Notes: a model not told the origin generated them from the sequence alone. A stretch of 64,000 bases of DNA from Bombella mellum (GCF_014048465.1 NZ_PDLY01000002.1:310001-374000), one strand, 5' to 3'. Positions 1 through 11,424 are shown, numbered from the stretch's first letter. Numbers and translations are program-made.

Positions 1-1342
1 CGAGCAGCGGCACTATCCGCTGGGAAATGTCGCCGCCCAGATACTCGGCGGCGTGGACATCGACAACCGGGGGATCGCCGGTGTGGAGAAATTCTTCAAC
101 CAGCGTCTCATGCAGGATCATACGCCCCTCCGCCTCTCCATCGACGCCCGTGTCCAGGCGGCCGTCCGGGATGAACTCAACGAGGCGAAACTGCGCTTCC
201 GGGCCATCGGAGCCTCCGCCATCCTGATGGATGTCCATACCGGCGAAATCCTGGCCATGGTCAGCCTGCCGGACTACGACGCCAACAATTTTGCCCATGC
301 CGATGACGACGCCCGCTTCAACCGGGCCGTGACGGGCATGTATGAGCCAGGCTCCACCTTCAAGCTCCAGACGGCCGCCATGGCCCTCCAGCTGAAGGTG
401 GCCCATCCGTGGGACCAGTTCTCCACCACGCCCATCCATGTCGGCCGCTTCACGATTTCCGACCTGAAGACGGACCATTTCGCCCCGTGGCTGGCCCTGC
501 CTTCCGTCATGGCCTATTCCTCCAACCCGGCCTCGGCCCATATCGCCCTCGATGTCGGCAAGGACCGCCAGCATGAGTGGCTGAAAAACATGGGATTTCT
601 GGACCGTGTCCCGGTCGAGCTGCCCGAGGCCGGGCGTCCGCTGGTGCCGTCTCTCAAGAACTGGGGTGAAACCACCGTCATGACCGTCGGTTTCGGGCAC
701 GGCATAGCGGAATCACCCCTGGCCATTGTCCGGGGCACGGCCTGTACGGGCAATGGCGGCTATCTGGTCACGCCCACCCTTCTGGCCCGCGAGCATCTCA
801 ATGATGATGTCGTCATGGCCGAGGACCAGAAAGGCCCGCACCTCATCTCCACCGAGACATCCAGCCTGCTGCGGCGCATCCTGAGGCTTGTCGTCACCAA
901 GGGGATCGGCAAGAAAGCCGAAAGTCCCGGCTATCTCGTGGGCGGAAAAACGGGTACGGCTGAAAAGATCGGAGCGCATGGCGGATACCTGAAACATGTC
1001 AACATCACGGCCTTTACCGGCATGTTCCCCATGAATGACCCCAAGTATGCCCTCTATGTCATGCTTGATGCGCCACAGGGAACAGCAGAAACACATGGCT
1101 GGACGACCGCCGGGTGGATCGCCGCCCCGACCTTCTCCCGGATCGTGACACGGACGGCCCCCATGCTGGGCCTCTTCCCCATGGACCAGAACAGGGCGCA
1201 GCAGGTGGACGACCAGCTTGCCCTGGCCCTCACGCCAGCCGTGCCCGCCGGGGTCCGTCATCCGCTTGGCCCGGGGAATGACCCCGGAGCGGCCACCGTC
1301 AACCGTCTGGCCGCCAGACACGGGGCCCACCACGCCCACTGA
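1..1342 (+). CDS. ftsI: Peptidoglycan D,D-transpeptidase FtsI (PBP3), 5' end missing
   Basis: Class B penicillin-binding protein that cross-links septal peptidoglycan on the periplasmic side. The reading frame is open from base 2, so the N-terminal membrane anchor and part of the pedestal domain lie upstream of the window. The visible part holds the pedestal sequence RHYPLGNVAAQILGG and the three penicillin-binding motifs: STFK (active-site serine at nt 353-364), SSN, and KTGTAEK near nt 950. It heads the dcw cluster, with murE 24 bp downstream. The position before murE and the class B motif order favour FtsI over the elongation PBP2. The C-terminal tail is rich in Ala, Gly and His, with no recognised domain. 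Confidence 0.93.
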   Translation, partial: EQRHYPLGNVAAQILGGVDIDNRGIAGVEKFFNQRLMQDHTPLRLSIDARVQAAVRDELNEAKLRFRAIGASAILMDVHTGEILAMVSLPDYDANNFAHADDDARFNRAVTGMYEPGSTFKLQTAAMALQLKVAHPWDQFSTTPIHVGRFTISDLKTDHFAPWLALPSVMAYSSNPASAHIALDVGKDRQHEWLKNMGFLDRVPVELPEAGRPLVPSLKNWGETTVMTVGFGHGIAESPLAIVRGTACTGNGGYLVTPTLLAREHLNDDVVMAEDQKGPHLISTETSSLLRRILRLVVTKGIGKKAESPGYLVGGKTGTAEKIGAHGGYLKHVNITAFTGMFPMNDPKYALYVMLDAPQGTAETHGWTTAGWIAAPTFSRIVTRTAPMLGLFPMDQNRAQQVDDQLALALTPAVPAGVRHPLGPGNDPGAATVNRLAARHGAHHAH

Positions 1343-1366
1343 CGCCGACCACGCACTGCCCCCATC

Positions 1367-2869
1367 ATGAAGGCATCTCTCATGAAACTCTCCTCCCTGC
1401 TCCGCCATCACGGCCTTTCCCAGAACCTCGTCAGTGACCCGGACATCTCCAGCATCACCGCCGACAGCCGGAAAGCGGAAAAGGGCTGCCTTTTCGTGGC
1501 CCTGAAAGGCACGAAACAGGACGGACGGCAGTTCATCCCCCTGGCCATCGCCCAAGGGGCTGCCGCCATCGTGCTGGACGAAACGCCGGGCGAGCACCGG
1601 CCAGCAGAACAGAGCGAGAACGGCCACACGGCCCTCATCATCACCCTGCCTGATCCGGCCCGTTTCCTCGCCCGGACCGCAGCCCTGCTGGCCGGGCCAC
1701 AGCCGGAGCACATCGCCGCCATCACGGGAACGAACGGCAAGAGCAGCACGGCAGACTTCCTCCGTCAGCTCCACCAGCTGCGCCATGAGGAAGCCGCTAG
1801 CCTCGGCACGCTGGGGCTCATCAGTGACGTGGAACTGCCCCCGCTCCCCTCGCTGACCACACCGGATGCCGTCACCCTTGCCAACACCCTGGCGGCCCTG
1901 AAGGCCCGTGGCGTCAGCCATGTTGCCCTGGAGGCTTCCTCTCACGGGCTCCAGCAGCACCGGCTGGATGGCGTTGCCATCACGGCCGCCGCCTTCTCCA
2001 ACCTCACGCGGGACCATCTCGACTATCACCATACGCTGGAGGCCTACCGCCACGCCAAGCTGCATCTGTTCGAGGACCTGCTGCCCGAGGGTGGCCGTGC
2101 CGTCATCAACAGCGACATGGATGCCGAAAGCAGCAAGGCTCTCCGTGACATTGCCGCACGCCGCAGACTGGACCTCCGCACGGTCGGCACGACAGGCGAG
2201 ACCATCCGCATCGTCGAGGCCACCCCGACCCCTCAGGGGATGGACCTGACACTCCAGCTGCATGGGCGAACGCTGCCGTCACTCCATTTTCCACTCCCGG
2301 GCCGTTTTCAGGCAGAAAACGCCCTGCTGGCGGCGGCCCTCTGCTGGGACCATGATGACGACGCCGAATCCGTCATCGCCCTGCTGCCACGACTGAAGGG
2401 CGTGCCCGGCCGCTGCGAGCCTGTGGCCCACCTGCCGAACGGAGCCTGCGCCTACGTGGATTATGCCCACACGCCGGATGCGCTGGAGCACGTCCTGCTC
2501 AGCCTGCGCCCCCATGCCAGCGGGCGGCTGGTCGTGGTCTTCGGTGCGGGGGGGGACCGCGACAGGGGCAAACGTCCTCTCATGGGACAGATCGCCGCCC
2601 ATCTGGCCGATGAGGTCATCGTCACCGACGACAACCCCCGCAGCGAGGACCCGGCCACCATCCGGGCTGAAATCCTCGCCACGGCCCCGCAGGCGAAAGA
2701 AATTGGCGACCGTCGCCAGGCCATCCGTACCGCTCTGGAAGGTCTGAAGGAAGGCGATGTCCTGCTTGTCGCCGGGAAAGGCCATGAAACGGGCCAGATC
2801 ATCGGTGGCGAGACGCATCCGTTCGATGACCGTACCATCACGGCCACACTGGCCAGGGAACTTGCCTGA
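1367..2869 (+). CDS. murE: UDP-MurNAc-L-Ala-D-Glu:meso-DAP ligase MurE
   Basis: Cytoplasmic ATP-dependent Mur ligase that adds the third residue of the peptidoglycan stem peptide. It has the usual three Mur ligase domains in 500 residues. The ATP-binding loop ITGTNGKSS is near residue 120, and DNPRSEDP near residue 422 carries the DNPR motif that selects meso-diaminopimelate rather than lysine. This implies a DAP-type wall. The start is the first of two nearby ATGs (1367 and 1382); the second is possible. The stop overlaps the murF start by one base (TGATG), suggesting translational coupling. Confidence 0.96.
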   Translation: MKASLMKLSSLLRHHGLSQNLVSDPDISSITADSRKAEKGCLFVALKGTKQDGRQFIPLAIAQGAAAIVLDETPGEHRPAEQSENGHTALIITLPDPARFLARTAALLAGPQPEHIAAITGTNGKSSTADFLRQLHQLRHEEAASLGTLGLISDVELPPLPSLTTPDAVTLANTLAALKARGVSHVALEASSHGLQQHRLDGVAITAAAFSNLTRDHLDYHHTLEAYRHAKLHLFEDLLPEGGRAVINSDMDAESSKALRDIAARRRLDLRTVGTTGETIRIVEATPTPQGMDLTLQLHGRTLPSLHFPLPGRFQAENALLAAALCWDHDDDAESVIALLPRLKGVPGRCEPVAHLPNGACAYVDYAHTPDALEHVLLSLRPHASGRLVVVFGAGGDRDRGKRPLMGQIAAHLADEVIVTDDNPRSEDPATIRAEILATAPQAKEIGDRRQAIRTALEGLKEGDVLLVAGKGHETGQIIGGETHPFDDRTITATLARELA

Positions 2870-4284
2870 TGTCCGACACGACCATCCTCTGGACCCGCAA
2901 GGACCTTCAGGCCGCCACGGGAGGGCAGCTTGCCGGTGACGTAAAGGTCCACGGCGTCTGCATCGACACCCGTACCCTGAAAACCGGTGACCTCTTCATC
3001 GCCCTGATCGGCCATAATTCAGACGGTCACCGCTATCTGGGGCAGGCCCTGGAGGCCGGGGCCAGCTGCGTGATGGCCCATGATGAGGCCGCCATCAGCA
3101 CGGCGGGCCTGACGGATGATCCCCGCCTGCTGAAGGTCGATGACACCATGCAGGCCCTGGAGGCTCTGGGTCGCCACAGGCGGTCACGGTTCGGCGGCAG
3201 GGTCATCGCCGTTACCGGCAGCGTGGGCAAGACGACCACCAAGAACATGCTGGCCACGGCCCTTGCACCCTACGGACAGGTCCATGCCTCCGTGGCGTCC
3301 TTCAACAACCACTGGGGCGTCCCGCTGACGCTCGCCCGCCTGCCAGAGGAAGCCGCCTTCTGCATCAGTGAGGTGGGCATGAACCATCCCGGCGAGATCG
3401 CCCCGCTCGCCGCCCAGATACGCCCGGACATCGGCATCATCTCCACCATCGGCAACGCCCATCTGGGCCACATGGGCAGCATCGACGCCATTGCGAAGGA
3501 AAAGGCCACGCTGTTCGCCGTCCTCCCGTCATCCGGCATCGCTCTCTGCCCGGAGGCTCCGCAGGGTCTTGCCCTCCTGAACGAGGCCCTGCCGGAGGGT
3601 GTCCCGCTCTGGCAGGCCGGAACGGCAGACAGCTCCGCCATCCGGATGACCGGACTGGCCTGCACGGCAGAAGGCAGCCGGTTCCATCTGACCACGCCAC
3701 GGGGCGACACCGACGTGGAGCTGACGGCCCCCGGTCCCCATCTGGCCCGCAACGCCGCACTGGCCCTTGGTGCCATCGCCGCACTGGGGCTGGACCCGAA
3801 AGCCGGAGCCGAAGCCCTGTGCCATTTCCGGCCGGAAGCCGGACGGGGCCAGCAACGCCTGCTGCCCGGCAACGTCACCCTGCTGGATGAAAGCTACAAT
3901 GCCTCCGGCCCCAGCATATGCGCCGCCATAGAAACGATGGCCCTCATGCCCGCCAGACGCCATCTGGCCGCCCTGGGTGACATAAGGGAACTGGGCCAGT
4001 TTGCCGATGCCGAACACCGTGCCCTGGCAGGGCCGTTAACAGAGCATGACATTCTAACGTTCTGCTGCGGTTCGCACATGAAATCCCTTTACGAGGCCCT
4101 TCCTCGTTCCCTACAGGGAGGATATGCTGAAACCTCAGCCCAGCTTGCCTCCCTGCTGCGCCCCGCCCTTCAGGACGGAGACGTGCTACTCGTGAAGGGA
4201 AGCCTGGGCAGTAATATGCGTGCCCTCATTGCTCTGCTGGAGCAGCCTGTACCCACAACACCCCACGCCCCAGAGTCCGCCTGA
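2869..4284 (+). CDS. murF: UDP-MurNAc-tripeptide:D-Ala-D-Ala ligase MurF
   Basis: Adds the D-Ala-D-Ala dipeptide made by Ddl to UDP-MurNAc-tripeptide, completing the cytoplasmic precursor. The Mur ligase P-loop VTGSVGKTTTKN is near residue 116, followed by the central-domain sequence FNNHWGVPLTLAR and the C-terminal LDESYNASGPS, all usual for MurF. Length (471 aa) is normal. It overlaps both neighbours by one base at TGATG joints, so murE-murF-mraY are probably translated as a coupled unit. Confidence 0.96.
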   Translation: MSDTTILWTRKDLQAATGGQLAGDVKVHGVCIDTRTLKTGDLFIALIGHNSDGHRYLGQALEAGASCVMAHDEAAISTAGLTDDPRLLKVDDTMQALEALGRHRRSRFGGRVIAVTGSVGKTTTKNMLATALAPYGQVHASVASFNNHWGVPLTLARLPEEAAFCISEVGMNHPGEIAPLAAQIRPDIGIISTIGNAHLGHMGSIDAIAKEKATLFAVLPSSGIALCPEAPQGLALLNEALPEGVPLWQAGTADSSAIRMTGLACTAEGSRFHLTTPRGDTDVELTAPGPHLARNAALALGAIAALGLDPKAGAEALCHFRPEAGRGQQRLLPGNVTLLDESYNASGPSICAAIETMALMPARRHLAALGDIRELGQFADAEHRALAGPLTEHDILTFCCGSHMKSLYEALPRSLQGGYAETSAQLASLLRPALQDGDVLLVKGSLGSNMRALIALLEQPVPTTPHAPESA

Positions 4285-5375
4285 TGCTCTTCAATCTTCT
4301 TGCTGCACCTTCCTCTTCCCACGGCGGCCTTCTCAACCTGCTGCATTACATGACCTTCCGGGCCGGATGCGCTTGCCTGACGGCACTGGTGATCTCCCTG
4401 TTGCTCGGCAAGCCTTTCATCGCCCAGCTCAAGCGCATCCAGCGGCAGGGCCAGCCCATCCGTGCCCTCGGGCCGGAGCGGCACATACTGGAGAAGGCCG
4501 GTACCCCCACCATGGGCGGCGGCCTCATCCTGTTCTCCCTGACACTCTCCACCCTGCTCTGGGCGGACCTGTATGACGGTTTCATCTGGGCGGTCCTGCT
4601 GACGACGCTGGGGTTCGGAGCCATCGGCTTTGCGGATGACTATCTCAAGCTGGCCAAGGGCAACAGCCGGGGCGTGTCCAAGAAACTCCGGCTGGGTGGA
4701 GAGTTCCTGATCTCCTGCCTCGCAGGGATTGCCATGGAGGCCATGACACCGCCGGACCTGCGCAACGCCGTGGCCTTTCCCTTTGCAAAGACCTTCGTGC
4801 TGCATCTGGGCTACATCTTTCCGCTCTTCGCCATGATGACCATCACGGGGTTCGGCAATGCCGTGAACCTGACGGACGGGCTGGACGGACTGGCCACGGT
4901 GCCTTCCATCATTGCCGCCCTCGTCTTCGCCCTGATCGCCTATCTGGTCGGCAATCATGTCTTTGCCGACTATCTCCAGCTGCACCACGTCCCCGGCACG
5001 GGAGAACTCAGCATATTCTGTGCAGCCCTGATCGGGGCCGGACTGGGCTTCCTCTGGTTCAATGCGCCTCCTGCGGAAGTCTTCATGGGGGATACCGGGT
5101 CTCTGGCACTGGGCGGTGCCCTGGGGGCCGTGGCCGTAGCCGTGAAGCATGAGCTGGTCCTCTGCCTCGTGGGCGGGCTGTTCGTGGTGGAGACCGTCTC
5201 CGTCATCATCCAGGTCTTCTGGTTCCGCCGGACCGGGAAACGCATCTTCCTCATGGCCCCCCTGCATCACCATTTTGAGAAGATGGGCTGGCAGGAGCCG
5301 AAAATCGTCGTCCGGTTCTGGATCGTCGCCATCATTCTGGGACTGTGTGGCCTGGCCACGCTGAAGCTGCGCTGA
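4284..5375 (+). CDS. mraY: Phospho-MurNAc-pentapeptide transferase MraY
   Basis: Integral inner-membrane enzyme that moves phospho-MurNAc-pentapeptide to undecaprenyl phosphate, forming lipid I. About ten hydrophobic segments are visible. Family signatures are GTPTMGGG (about residue 73), FADDYLK (about residue 116), [10 protein letters not shown] (about residue 194) and the histidine motif [12 protein letters not shown] (about residue 328). Length (363 aa) is typical. The TGA stop overlaps the murD ATG. Confidence 0.97.
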   Translation: MLFNLLAAPSSSHGGLLNLLHYMTFRAGCACLTALVISLLLGKPFIAQLKRIQRQGQPIRALGPERHILEKAGTPTMGGGLILFSLTLSTLLWADLYDGFIWAVLLTTLGFGAIGFADDYLKLAKGNSRGVSKKLRLGGEFLISCLAGIAMEAMTPPDLRNAVAFPFAKTFVLHLGYIFPLFAMMTITGFGNAVNLTDGLDGLATVPSIIAALVFALIAYLVGNHVFADYLQLHHVPGTGELSIFCAALIGAGLGFLWFNAPPAEVFMGDTGSLALGGALGAVAVAVKHELVLCLVGGLFVVETVSVIIQVFWFRRTGKRIFLMAPLHHHFEKMGWQEPKIVVRFWIVAIILGLCGLATLKLR

Positions 5376-6733
5376 TGACGGACGCAGCCTTCCCTTCCCC
5401 CCGTCCGACATGGCCCGCCACCCTTCTCGCCGGGCAACGTTTTGCCGTCTGCGGTCTGGGCCGCAACGGGGCTGCCGTCGTGCAGGCCCTGCTGGACATG
5501 GGAGCAACCGTACAGGCCTGGGATGACAGCAGGCCGGAGCTTCCGGCTCCCCTATCCTCACATCCCCGCCTGACCCTCGCCCCCCTTGCCGATCTCACCG
5601 GCATGGAAGCCCTGATCCTCTCTCCGGGCATCCCGCATCATCTGCCCCAGCCACATGCTGCCGCCCTTCTGGCACGGCAGCAGCATGTGCCCATCCTCTC
5701 GGATGCGGAGCTGCTCTGGCAGGTGGTCCGCAGGGCAGGATCACGGGCACGGTTCGTCTCCATCACGGGCACGAACGGGAAATCGACGACCACGGCCCTG
5801 CTGACCCACATCCTCACACAGGTAGGCATTCCCGCCTGCTGTGGCGGCAATTTCGGCACGGCCTCCCTAGCCCTGCCAGCTCTGGGGGATGATGGCGTCT
5901 ATGTCATCGAAATGTCGTCCTACATGCTGGAACGGCTGAAGGGCTATCACGCCTGTGCCGCAGCCCTGCTCAACCTGACGCCAGACCATCTGGACCGGCA
6001 CGGCTCCATGCAGGGCTATCTGGACGCCAAGGCGCACGTCTTTGACAACATGACCGCAGGCGATCTCGCCATTCTGGGCGAAAAGGCCGCCTGGACGGAC
6101 GGACTGCACCAGCGGCTTGAACGGCAGGGCGTGACGGTACGGACACTGTCCATCACCCAGCCTGTTCCAGAAGAGGATGCGCCCTTTCTGCCCGGACAGC
6201 ACAATGCCCAGAACATCGAGACCTGCCGGGCCATCGCCCGCCACCTCGGCCTCTCAGAGGAGCAGATCGCCCGGGGCATCAGAAGCTTCACCGGGCTGGA
6301 CCATCGTCTCCAGCTCGTGGCGCAGGTCGATGGCATCAGCTTCATCAATGACAGCAAGGCCACGAACGCCGAAGCCAGCTTCCATGCACTGCGGGCCTTT
6401 CCCCGGAGCCTGTGGATCGCCGGAGGGGTTGCCAAGGAAGGCGGCATAGCCAGCCTTGCTCCTCTCTTCGGTCACGTCCGCCAGGCCTTTCTCATCGGGA
6501 AGGATGCTCCCCTCCTGGCCGAGACGCTGGAAGCCCACGATGTACCCTTCGAAATGAGCGGAACGCTGGAACAGGCCGTGCGGGCCGCCTGGGCCTTCGC
6601 CCGGACGCAGGAGGCCCTGCCTGTCCTGCTGTCTCCGGCCTGTGCCAGTTTCGACCAGTTCCGCAACTTTGAGGAGCGGGGAACGGCCTTTGCCACACTC
6701 GCCCGCAGTCTCCAAGCGGAGGAATCCTGCTGA
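5375..6733 (+). CDS. murD: UDP-MurNAc-L-Ala:D-Glu ligase MurD
   Basis: Adds D-glutamate to UDP-MurNAc-L-Ala in the cytoplasm. The N-terminal Rossmann-like segment [19 protein letters not shown] binds the UDP substrate. The ATP loop [11 protein letters not shown] is near residue 130 and the C-terminal domain has [12 protein letters not shown]. The frame is open upstream to a GTG at 5345, but the ATG at 5375 is preferred: it overlaps the mraY stop in a TGATG joint like its neighbours and gives a normal length of 452 aa. The stop overlaps ftsW in the same way. Confidence 0.95.
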   Translation: MTDAAFPSPRPTWPATLLAGQRFAVCGLGRNGAAVVQALLDMGATVQAWDDSRPELPAPLSSHPRLTLAPLADLTGMEALILSPGIPHHLPQPHAAALLARQQHVPILSDAELLWQVVRRAGSRARFVSITGTNGKSTTTALLTHILTQVGIPACCGGNFGTASLALPALGDDGVYVIEMSSYMLERLKGYHACAAALLNLTPDHLDRHGSMQGYLDAKAHVFDNMTAGDLAILGEKAAWTDGLHQRLERQGVTVRTLSITQPVPEEDAPFLPGQHNAQNIETCRAIARHLGLSEEQIARGIRSFTGLDHRLQLVAQVDGISFINDSKATNAEASFHALRAFPRSLWIAGGVAKEGGIASLAPLFGHVRQAFLIGKDAPLLAETLEAHDVPFEMSGTLEQAVRAAWAFARTQEALPVLLSPACASFDQFRNFEERGTAFATLARSLQAEESC

Positions 6734-7932
6734 TGGCCCTCGCAGACCGTTCCGACAGCTCCCGGAAAGCCCAGTGGTGGCGCAGTCTCGACCGTGTCAG
6801 CCTGAGCTGCGTGGGCATTCTGATCGCCCTGGGCTACATCCTCATGCTGGCCGCCAGCCCTGCCGTGGCGCACCGCATCGGGGCCTCCCGGAACATGTTC
6901 ATCCTCAAGCAGGTGGTCTTTCTGGCCCTTGCCGGTTCGGTCGTCGTCCTGACATCCCGGCTCACCCCCCGCATGATCGGGCGGATTGCCGTCATGGGCG
7001 GCATCGTGGCCCTGGGGGCCACCTTCATGACCCTTGTCCACGGCATGGAGATCAAGGGAGCCAGACGCTGGATCGCCCTGCCCCTCATGTCCGTCCAGCC
7101 CTCCGAATTCCTGAAGCCCTGCTTCGCCGTCGTGACCGGCCTGCTGCTGAGCCTCCGCCACACGCTGAGGCTCGCCAATGGCTGGAGGTTCCCCGGTCGG
7201 CTGGTGGCCTGCGGGGTCTATGTCGTCATTGCCGCCCTGCTTCAGGCCCAGCCCGACATCGGGATGCTCTCGGTCATCAGCATGGTGTTCATCACCCAGC
7301 TTTTCATCGACGGCCTGCCCGTCGTCTTTTTCGGGATGCTCGTCACCGCGGCGATGGGTGCGTTCGGCGTGGCCTATCTGGTGTTCGACCATGTCCATTC
7401 CCGCGTGCAACGCTTCCTGCATCCCGATGTGGGGGACCATTATCAGATCGACACCTCCATGCGGGCCTTTGGCAACGGGGGGCTTCTGGGCCGGGGGCCG
7501 GGTGAAGGACGGGTGAAGGACCTGCTGCCCGATGCCCATGCCGACTTCGTCTTTTCGGTGGCGGGAGAGGAATATGGCTTCGTGATGTGCCTGTTCATCA
7601 TCGCCGTGTTCACCGTGCTGGTTTTCTCCACCCTCAACCGCCTGCTGGAAGAGAAAAATCCCTATGTCATCCTCTCGACAAGCGGACTGATCACCGGGTT
7701 CGGCCTTCAGGCCTTCGTCAACATGGGGTCGTCCCTCCATCTGATCCCCACCAAGGGCATGACGCTGCCCTTCATCTCCTACGGGGGCAGCTCGGCCATC
7801 TCCGTGGCCCTGACCATCGGCATGGCCCTCGCCCTGACCCGCCATCGTGTGGAAGGTGGCCTATTTACTCCTCCTTCCTCCTCTGCTGAAACAGCCCGGC
7901 CCCTGACCAGATCACTCCATAAGGATCACTGA
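6733..7932 (+). CDS. ftsW: Septal peptidoglycan glycosyltransferase FtsW (SEDS family)
   Basis: Polytopic SEDS-family membrane protein that polymerises lipid II at the septum with FtsI. The family sequences are ARRWIALPLMSVQPSEFLK, QAQPDIGMLSVIS, FGNGGLLGRGPGEG with LPDAHADFVFSVAGEE, and the C-terminal KGMTLPFISYGGSS. About ten membrane segments are visible in 399 residues. Its place between murD and murG in the dcw cluster favours FtsW over RodA. A short cytoplasmic N-terminus precedes the first helix. Confidence 0.96.
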   Translation: MALADRSDSSRKAQWWRSLDRVSLSCVGILIALGYILMLAASPAVAHRIGASRNMFILKQVVFLALAGSVVVLTSRLTPRMIGRIAVMGGIVALGATFMTLVHGMEIKGARRWIALPLMSVQPSEFLKPCFAVVTGLLLSLRHTLRLANGWRFPGRLVACGVYVVIAALLQAQPDIGMLSVISMVFITQLFIDGLPVVFFGMLVTAAMGAFGVAYLVFDHVHSRVQRFLHPDVGDHYQIDTSMRAFGNGGLLGRGPGEGRVKDLLPDAHADFVFSVAGEEYGFVMCLFIIAVFTVLVFSTLNRLLEEKNPYVILSTSGLITGFGLQAFVNMGSSLHLIPTKGMTLPFISYGGSSAISVALTIGMALALTRHRVEGGLFTPPSSSAETARPLTRSLHKDH

Positions 7933-7935
7933 GTA

Positions 7936-9045
7936 ATGAAACACGCATCCATCATCATCGCCGCCGGCGGCACGGGTGGCCATTTCTTCCCGGCCGAGGC
8001 ACTGGGTGCCGAACTGCAACGTCGTGGACACCAGACCATCCTCATCACGGATGCCCGCAACACCCGGGCAGACACGGGTGCGTTCGCGTTCAGTCCCCGT
8101 TTCGTCCTCAAGGGCAGTGGTGTGGTCGGCAAGAAACCCGTCGACAGGCTGAGGAGCCTGGCCCAGCTCGGCTGGAGTACCCTCGGTGCCCGCCAGATCA
8201 TGAAACGGTATCAGCCTGCCGCCGTTGTCGGCTTCGGTGGCTATCCATCAGTCCCCCTGCTGAGCAGCCGCCTGAAACTGGGCCACAAGCCCGCCCTCAT
8301 CATCCATGAGGGCAATGCCATCCTCGGGCAGGCCAACGCCCTTCTGGCCCGTTTCAGCGATGCGATCGCCACGTCCTATCCCAGGGTGGCCCGCCTGCCG
8401 AAAAGCCACAGGGTGGTGCAGACCGGGATGCCGGTCCGCCCCGCCATCGAAGCCCTGGCCGATGCGGGCTACACGGCCCCGGACATGTACAACCACACCG
8501 GCCCCATCAACCTGCTTGTCTGGGGCGGATCCCTCGGTGCTCAGATTTTCAGCTCCGTCGTGCCTCAGGCCCTCTGCAACCTGCCCCAGCACATACGGGT
8601 CCGCCTGCATGTGACCCAGCAAGCCCATGAGGACATGGTTCCCGTCCTCTCCGGCATCTACCAGCAGGTCGGCATCACGGCCACCGTGACCCCTTTCATT
8701 GATGATGTGGCCGGAGAGCTGGAAAAGGCCCATCTCGTCATCGGGCGGGCCGGTGGCTCCTCCGTTGCCGAGCTGGCCATGATCGGGCGACCCTCCATTC
8801 TCGTGCCCCTGCCCATCGCAGCCTCCGACGAGCAGGGCGTGAACGCCCAGGCCATGGAGCGGGCCGGTGGCGGCTGGATGGTCCGCCAGCGTGACTTCTC
8901 GCCGGAATCCCTGTGCAGACATCTGGTCCACCTCCTCACCCATCCCGAGGAGCTGACCCGGGCTGCCGAAGGGGCACACAATCTCCAGCAACGCCGTGCC
9001 GCCGAACGGCTGGCCGATCTGGTCGAAGCCTCCATCGAAGCCTGA
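7936..9045 (+). CDS. murG: Lipid II synthase MurG (GlcNAc transferase)
   Basis: Peripheral membrane GT28 enzyme that adds GlcNAc to lipid I, giving lipid II. The N-terminal glycine loop [12 protein letters not shown] (residues 9-20) and the donor-site sequence [20 protein letters not shown] are diagnostic. The sequence also has [13 protein letters not shown] and [12 protein letters not shown]. Length (369 aa) is normal. It starts 3 bp after the ftsW stop. Confidence 0.96.
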   Translation: MKHASIIIAAGGTGGHFFPAEALGAELQRRGHQTILITDARNTRADTGAFAFSPRFVLKGSGVVGKKPVDRLRSLAQLGWSTLGARQIMKRYQPAAVVGFGGYPSVPLLSSRLKLGHKPALIIHEGNAILGQANALLARFSDAIATSYPRVARLPKSHRVVQTGMPVRPAIEALADAGYTAPDMYNHTGPINLLVWGGSLGAQIFSSVVPQALCNLPQHIRVRLHVTQQAHEDMVPVLSGIYQQVGITATVTPFIDDVAGELEKAHLVIGRAGGSSVAELAMIGRPSILVPLPIAASDEQGVNAQAMERAGGGWMVRQRDFSPESLCRHLVHLLTHPEELTRAAEGAHNLQQRRAAERLADLVEASIEA

Positions 9046-9091
9046 TCCATCCGCTCCCCATTCCCTCCATCCACAGCCGGAGTTCTCCCTG

Positions 9092-10510
9092 ATGCGTGCA
9101 TTACCCCTCAATCTTGGCCTGATCCACTTCGTTGGCATTGGCGGCATCGGCATGTCCGGCATTGCCGAGGTGCTGCACATGCTCGGCTACAAGGTTCAGG
9201 GGTCCGACATTGCCGAGAATGCCAACGTGAAGCGTCTGCGGAAATCAGGCATCCACGTTCATATCGGCCATGATGAGACCAATCTGGGGGAAGCACGGGT
9301 CGTCGTCATCTCCACCGCCGTAAAACGGGACAATCCGGAGGTCATGGCCGCCCGTGCCCGGCTCATCCCTGTCGTCCGGCGGGCGGAGATGCTGGCGGAG
9401 CTGATGCGCCTGCGCTGGGCCGTGGCCATCGGGGGGACTCACGGCAAGACCACCACGACCAGCCTCGTGGCCTGCGTGCTGGAACAGGCCAAGCTGGACC
9501 CGACCGTCATCAATGGTGGCATCATCGAGGCCTACGGAACGAATACCCGCATGGGGTCCGGAGACTGGATGGTCGTGGAAGCGGACGAGAGCGACGGCTC
9601 CTTCCTCCGTCTTCCCGCCATCATTGCCGTCGTCACCAACATGGACCCCGAGCATCTGGATCACTGGGGCTCCGATGAGGCGATGGAGGCCGGATACCGG
9701 CAGTTCGTCTCCAACATTCCCTTCTACGGCTTCGCCGTCCTTTGCGTGGATCATCCCCGGGTGCAACAGATGATCCCCCAGCTCTCCGATCACCGTGTCG
9801 TCACCTATGGTTTCAGCCCGCAGGCGGATGTCCGGGCGGAAATCACCGGCACGGACAGCCAGGGCGTGACCTTCAGCGTCACCATCACGGACCGGACAAC
9901 CAGCAGCCAGCGTCTGGCCGGACCGTTCCATCTGCCCATGTTCGGGCACCACAATGTCCTCAATGCCGTGGCGGCCATCGCCGTGGCGCAGGAAATGGAA
10001 ATCCCCGATCATGTCATCGCCGATGCGCTTGGCGGCTTCCGGGGCGTGCAGCGTCGCTTCACCCTGACCGGCACATGGAATGACGTGAAGATCATTGATG
10101 ATTACGGCCATCATCCCGTCGAGATCGCCGCCGTGCTGAAAGCGGCCCGGCAGGCCGGTGCCGGGCATGTCATTGCCGTCATCCAGCCGCACCGCTATTC
10201 CCGCCTCAGTGCACTGTTCAATGATTTCTGCACCTGCATGAATGATGCGGACACCGTCATCGTGGCGGACGTTTATGCCGCCGGAGAAAACCCGATCGAG
10301 GGCATCGGACGGGATCAGCTCGTCGAAGGGCTGCGGGACCGTGGGCACCGCCATGTCCTGTCCCTCGCCTCGCCGGATGATCTGGCCAGCGTCATCGCCG
10401 ACGTGGCCGTGCCGGGTGACTATGTCCTCTGTCTGGGGGCAGGGTCCATCACCCACTGGGCACAGGCTCTCCCCGAGCAGCTGGACAGCCTCAGAAAGGA
10501 CGCACCATGA
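9092..10510 (+). CDS. murC: UDP-MurNAc:L-alanine ligase MurC
   Basis: First Mur ligase, adding L-alanine to UDP-MurNAc. The N-terminus [17 protein letters not shown] is the UDP-binding Rossmann motif and [11 protein letters not shown] near residue 113 is the ATP loop. [11 protein letters not shown] and [10 protein letters not shown] are also MurC signatures. The frame extends back to 8996 inside murG, but the ATG at 9092 gives the usual MurC N-terminus and 472 aa. A 46-bp gap separates it from murG. The stop overlaps murB by four bases (ATGA). Confidence 0.95.
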   Translation: MRALPLNLGLIHFVGIGGIGMSGIAEVLHMLGYKVQGSDIAENANVKRLRKSGIHVHIGHDETNLGEARVVVISTAVKRDNPEVMAARARLIPVVRRAEMLAELMRLRWAVAIGGTHGKTTTTSLVACVLEQAKLDPTVINGGIIEAYGTNTRMGSGDWMVVEADESDGSFLRLPAIIAVVTNMDPEHLDHWGSDEAMEAGYRQFVSNIPFYGFAVLCVDHPRVQQMIPQLSDHRVVTYGFSPQADVRAEITGTDSQGVTFSVTITDRTTSSQRLAGPFHLPMFGHHNVLNAVAAIAVAQEMEIPDHVIADALGGFRGVQRRFTLTGTWNDVKIIDDYGHHPVEIAAVLKAARQAGAGHVIAVIQPHRYSRLSALFNDFCTCMNDADTVIVADVYAAGENPIEGIGRDQLVEGLRDRGHRHVLSLASPDDLASVIADVAVPGDYVLCLGAGSITHWAQALPEQLDSLRKDAP

Positions 10511-11424
10511 CCACGGCTGCACCTTTCCAGCAGGCACGGGGACGGCTGAAGGAACAGGCCCCGCTGGCCGCCCGCAGCTGGTTCCGCACGGGCGGGGCCG
10601 CCGACTGGCTCTTCGTGCCGCAGGATGCCGAAGACCTCGCCACGGCCCTGCGCCAGTGCCCGTCCGACCTGCCCGTGACGGTCCTTGGAGCCTGCTCAAA
10701 CGTCATCATCCGTGATGGAGGGCTGCCCGGGCTGACCATCCGTCTGGCCGGTGGTTTTGCCAACATTGAAACGGATGGAGACGGGCTGATCGCCGGAGCC
10801 GCCGCACTGGACAGCAGCGTGGCAGAAACGGCGGCGCAGGCACGCATGGCCGGTTTCGCCTTCCTCTCCACCATTCCCGGCTCCATTGGTGGAGCCGTCT
10901 GCATGAATGCCGGAGCCTATGGGGATGACCTCTCCACCCTGCTCGACTGGGTGGAAATCCTCACCCGTGAGGGCACCATCCAGCGTCTGCCCGCCCCGGC
11001 ACTGGAGATGCGGTACCGTCACAGCTCCCTGCCGGAAGGCAGCATCGTGCTGCGTGCCCGCCTGAAAGCCCACGGTGCGGAAGACCCCGCCACCATCCAG
11101 CAGACAATGCAGGAGATGCGGGCCAGCCGTGAGGCCAGCCAGCCCCTGCGGGCCCGGACAGGCGGCTCCACCTTCCGCAACCCCGAAGGGCACAAGGCCT
11201 GGGAACTGATCGATGCCGCCGGGTGCCGGGGACTGCGGCACGGTGGTGCACAGATCAGCGAGAAGCACTGCAATTTCATGCTCAATACGGGCGACGCCAC
11301 CAGCACGGAGCTGGAAGAGCTGGGCGAGATGGTCCGTGCCCGTGTGCTGGACAGAAGCGGCATCACCCTGCACTGGGAGATCAGACGGCTGGGCCGTCCC
11401 CTTTCCCCCGCCTCCCCTTCCTGA
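10507..11424 (+). CDS. murB: UDP-N-acetylenolpyruvoylglucosamine reductase MurB
   Basis: FAD- and NADPH-dependent reductase that makes UDP-MurNAc. FAD-domain motifs are [25 protein letters not shown] and [27 protein letters not shown] near residue 219 should hold the serine proton donor, and [14 protein letters not shown] lies in the substrate domain. At 305 aa it has the size of the shorter type II MurB. The ATGA overlap with murC suggests coupled translation. Confidence 0.95.
   Translation: MTTAAPFQQARGRLKEQAPLAARSWFRTGGAADWLFVPQDAEDLATALRQCPSDLPVTVLGACSNVIIRDGGLPGLTIRLAGGFANIETDGDGLIAGAAALDSSVAETAAQARMAGFAFLSTIPGSIGGAVCMNAGAYGDDLSTLLDWVEILTREGTIQRLPAPALEMRYRHSSLPEGSIVLRARLKAHGAEDPATIQQTMQEMRASREASQPLRARTGGSTFRNPEGHKAWELIDAAGCRGLRHGGAQISEKHCNFMLNTGDATSTELEELGEMVRARVLDRSGITLHWEIRRLGRPLSPASPS

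Noticed and set aside
713-2263. A 516-codon open frame antisense to ftsI/murE
   Set aside because: It runs opposite two well-supported dcw genes. Long antisense frames are expected at this GC content, and the protein shows no recognised motif.
4170-5561. A 463-codon antisense frame over mraY
   Set aside because: mraY is certain on the plus strand, and the antisense product is low-complexity with no motif.
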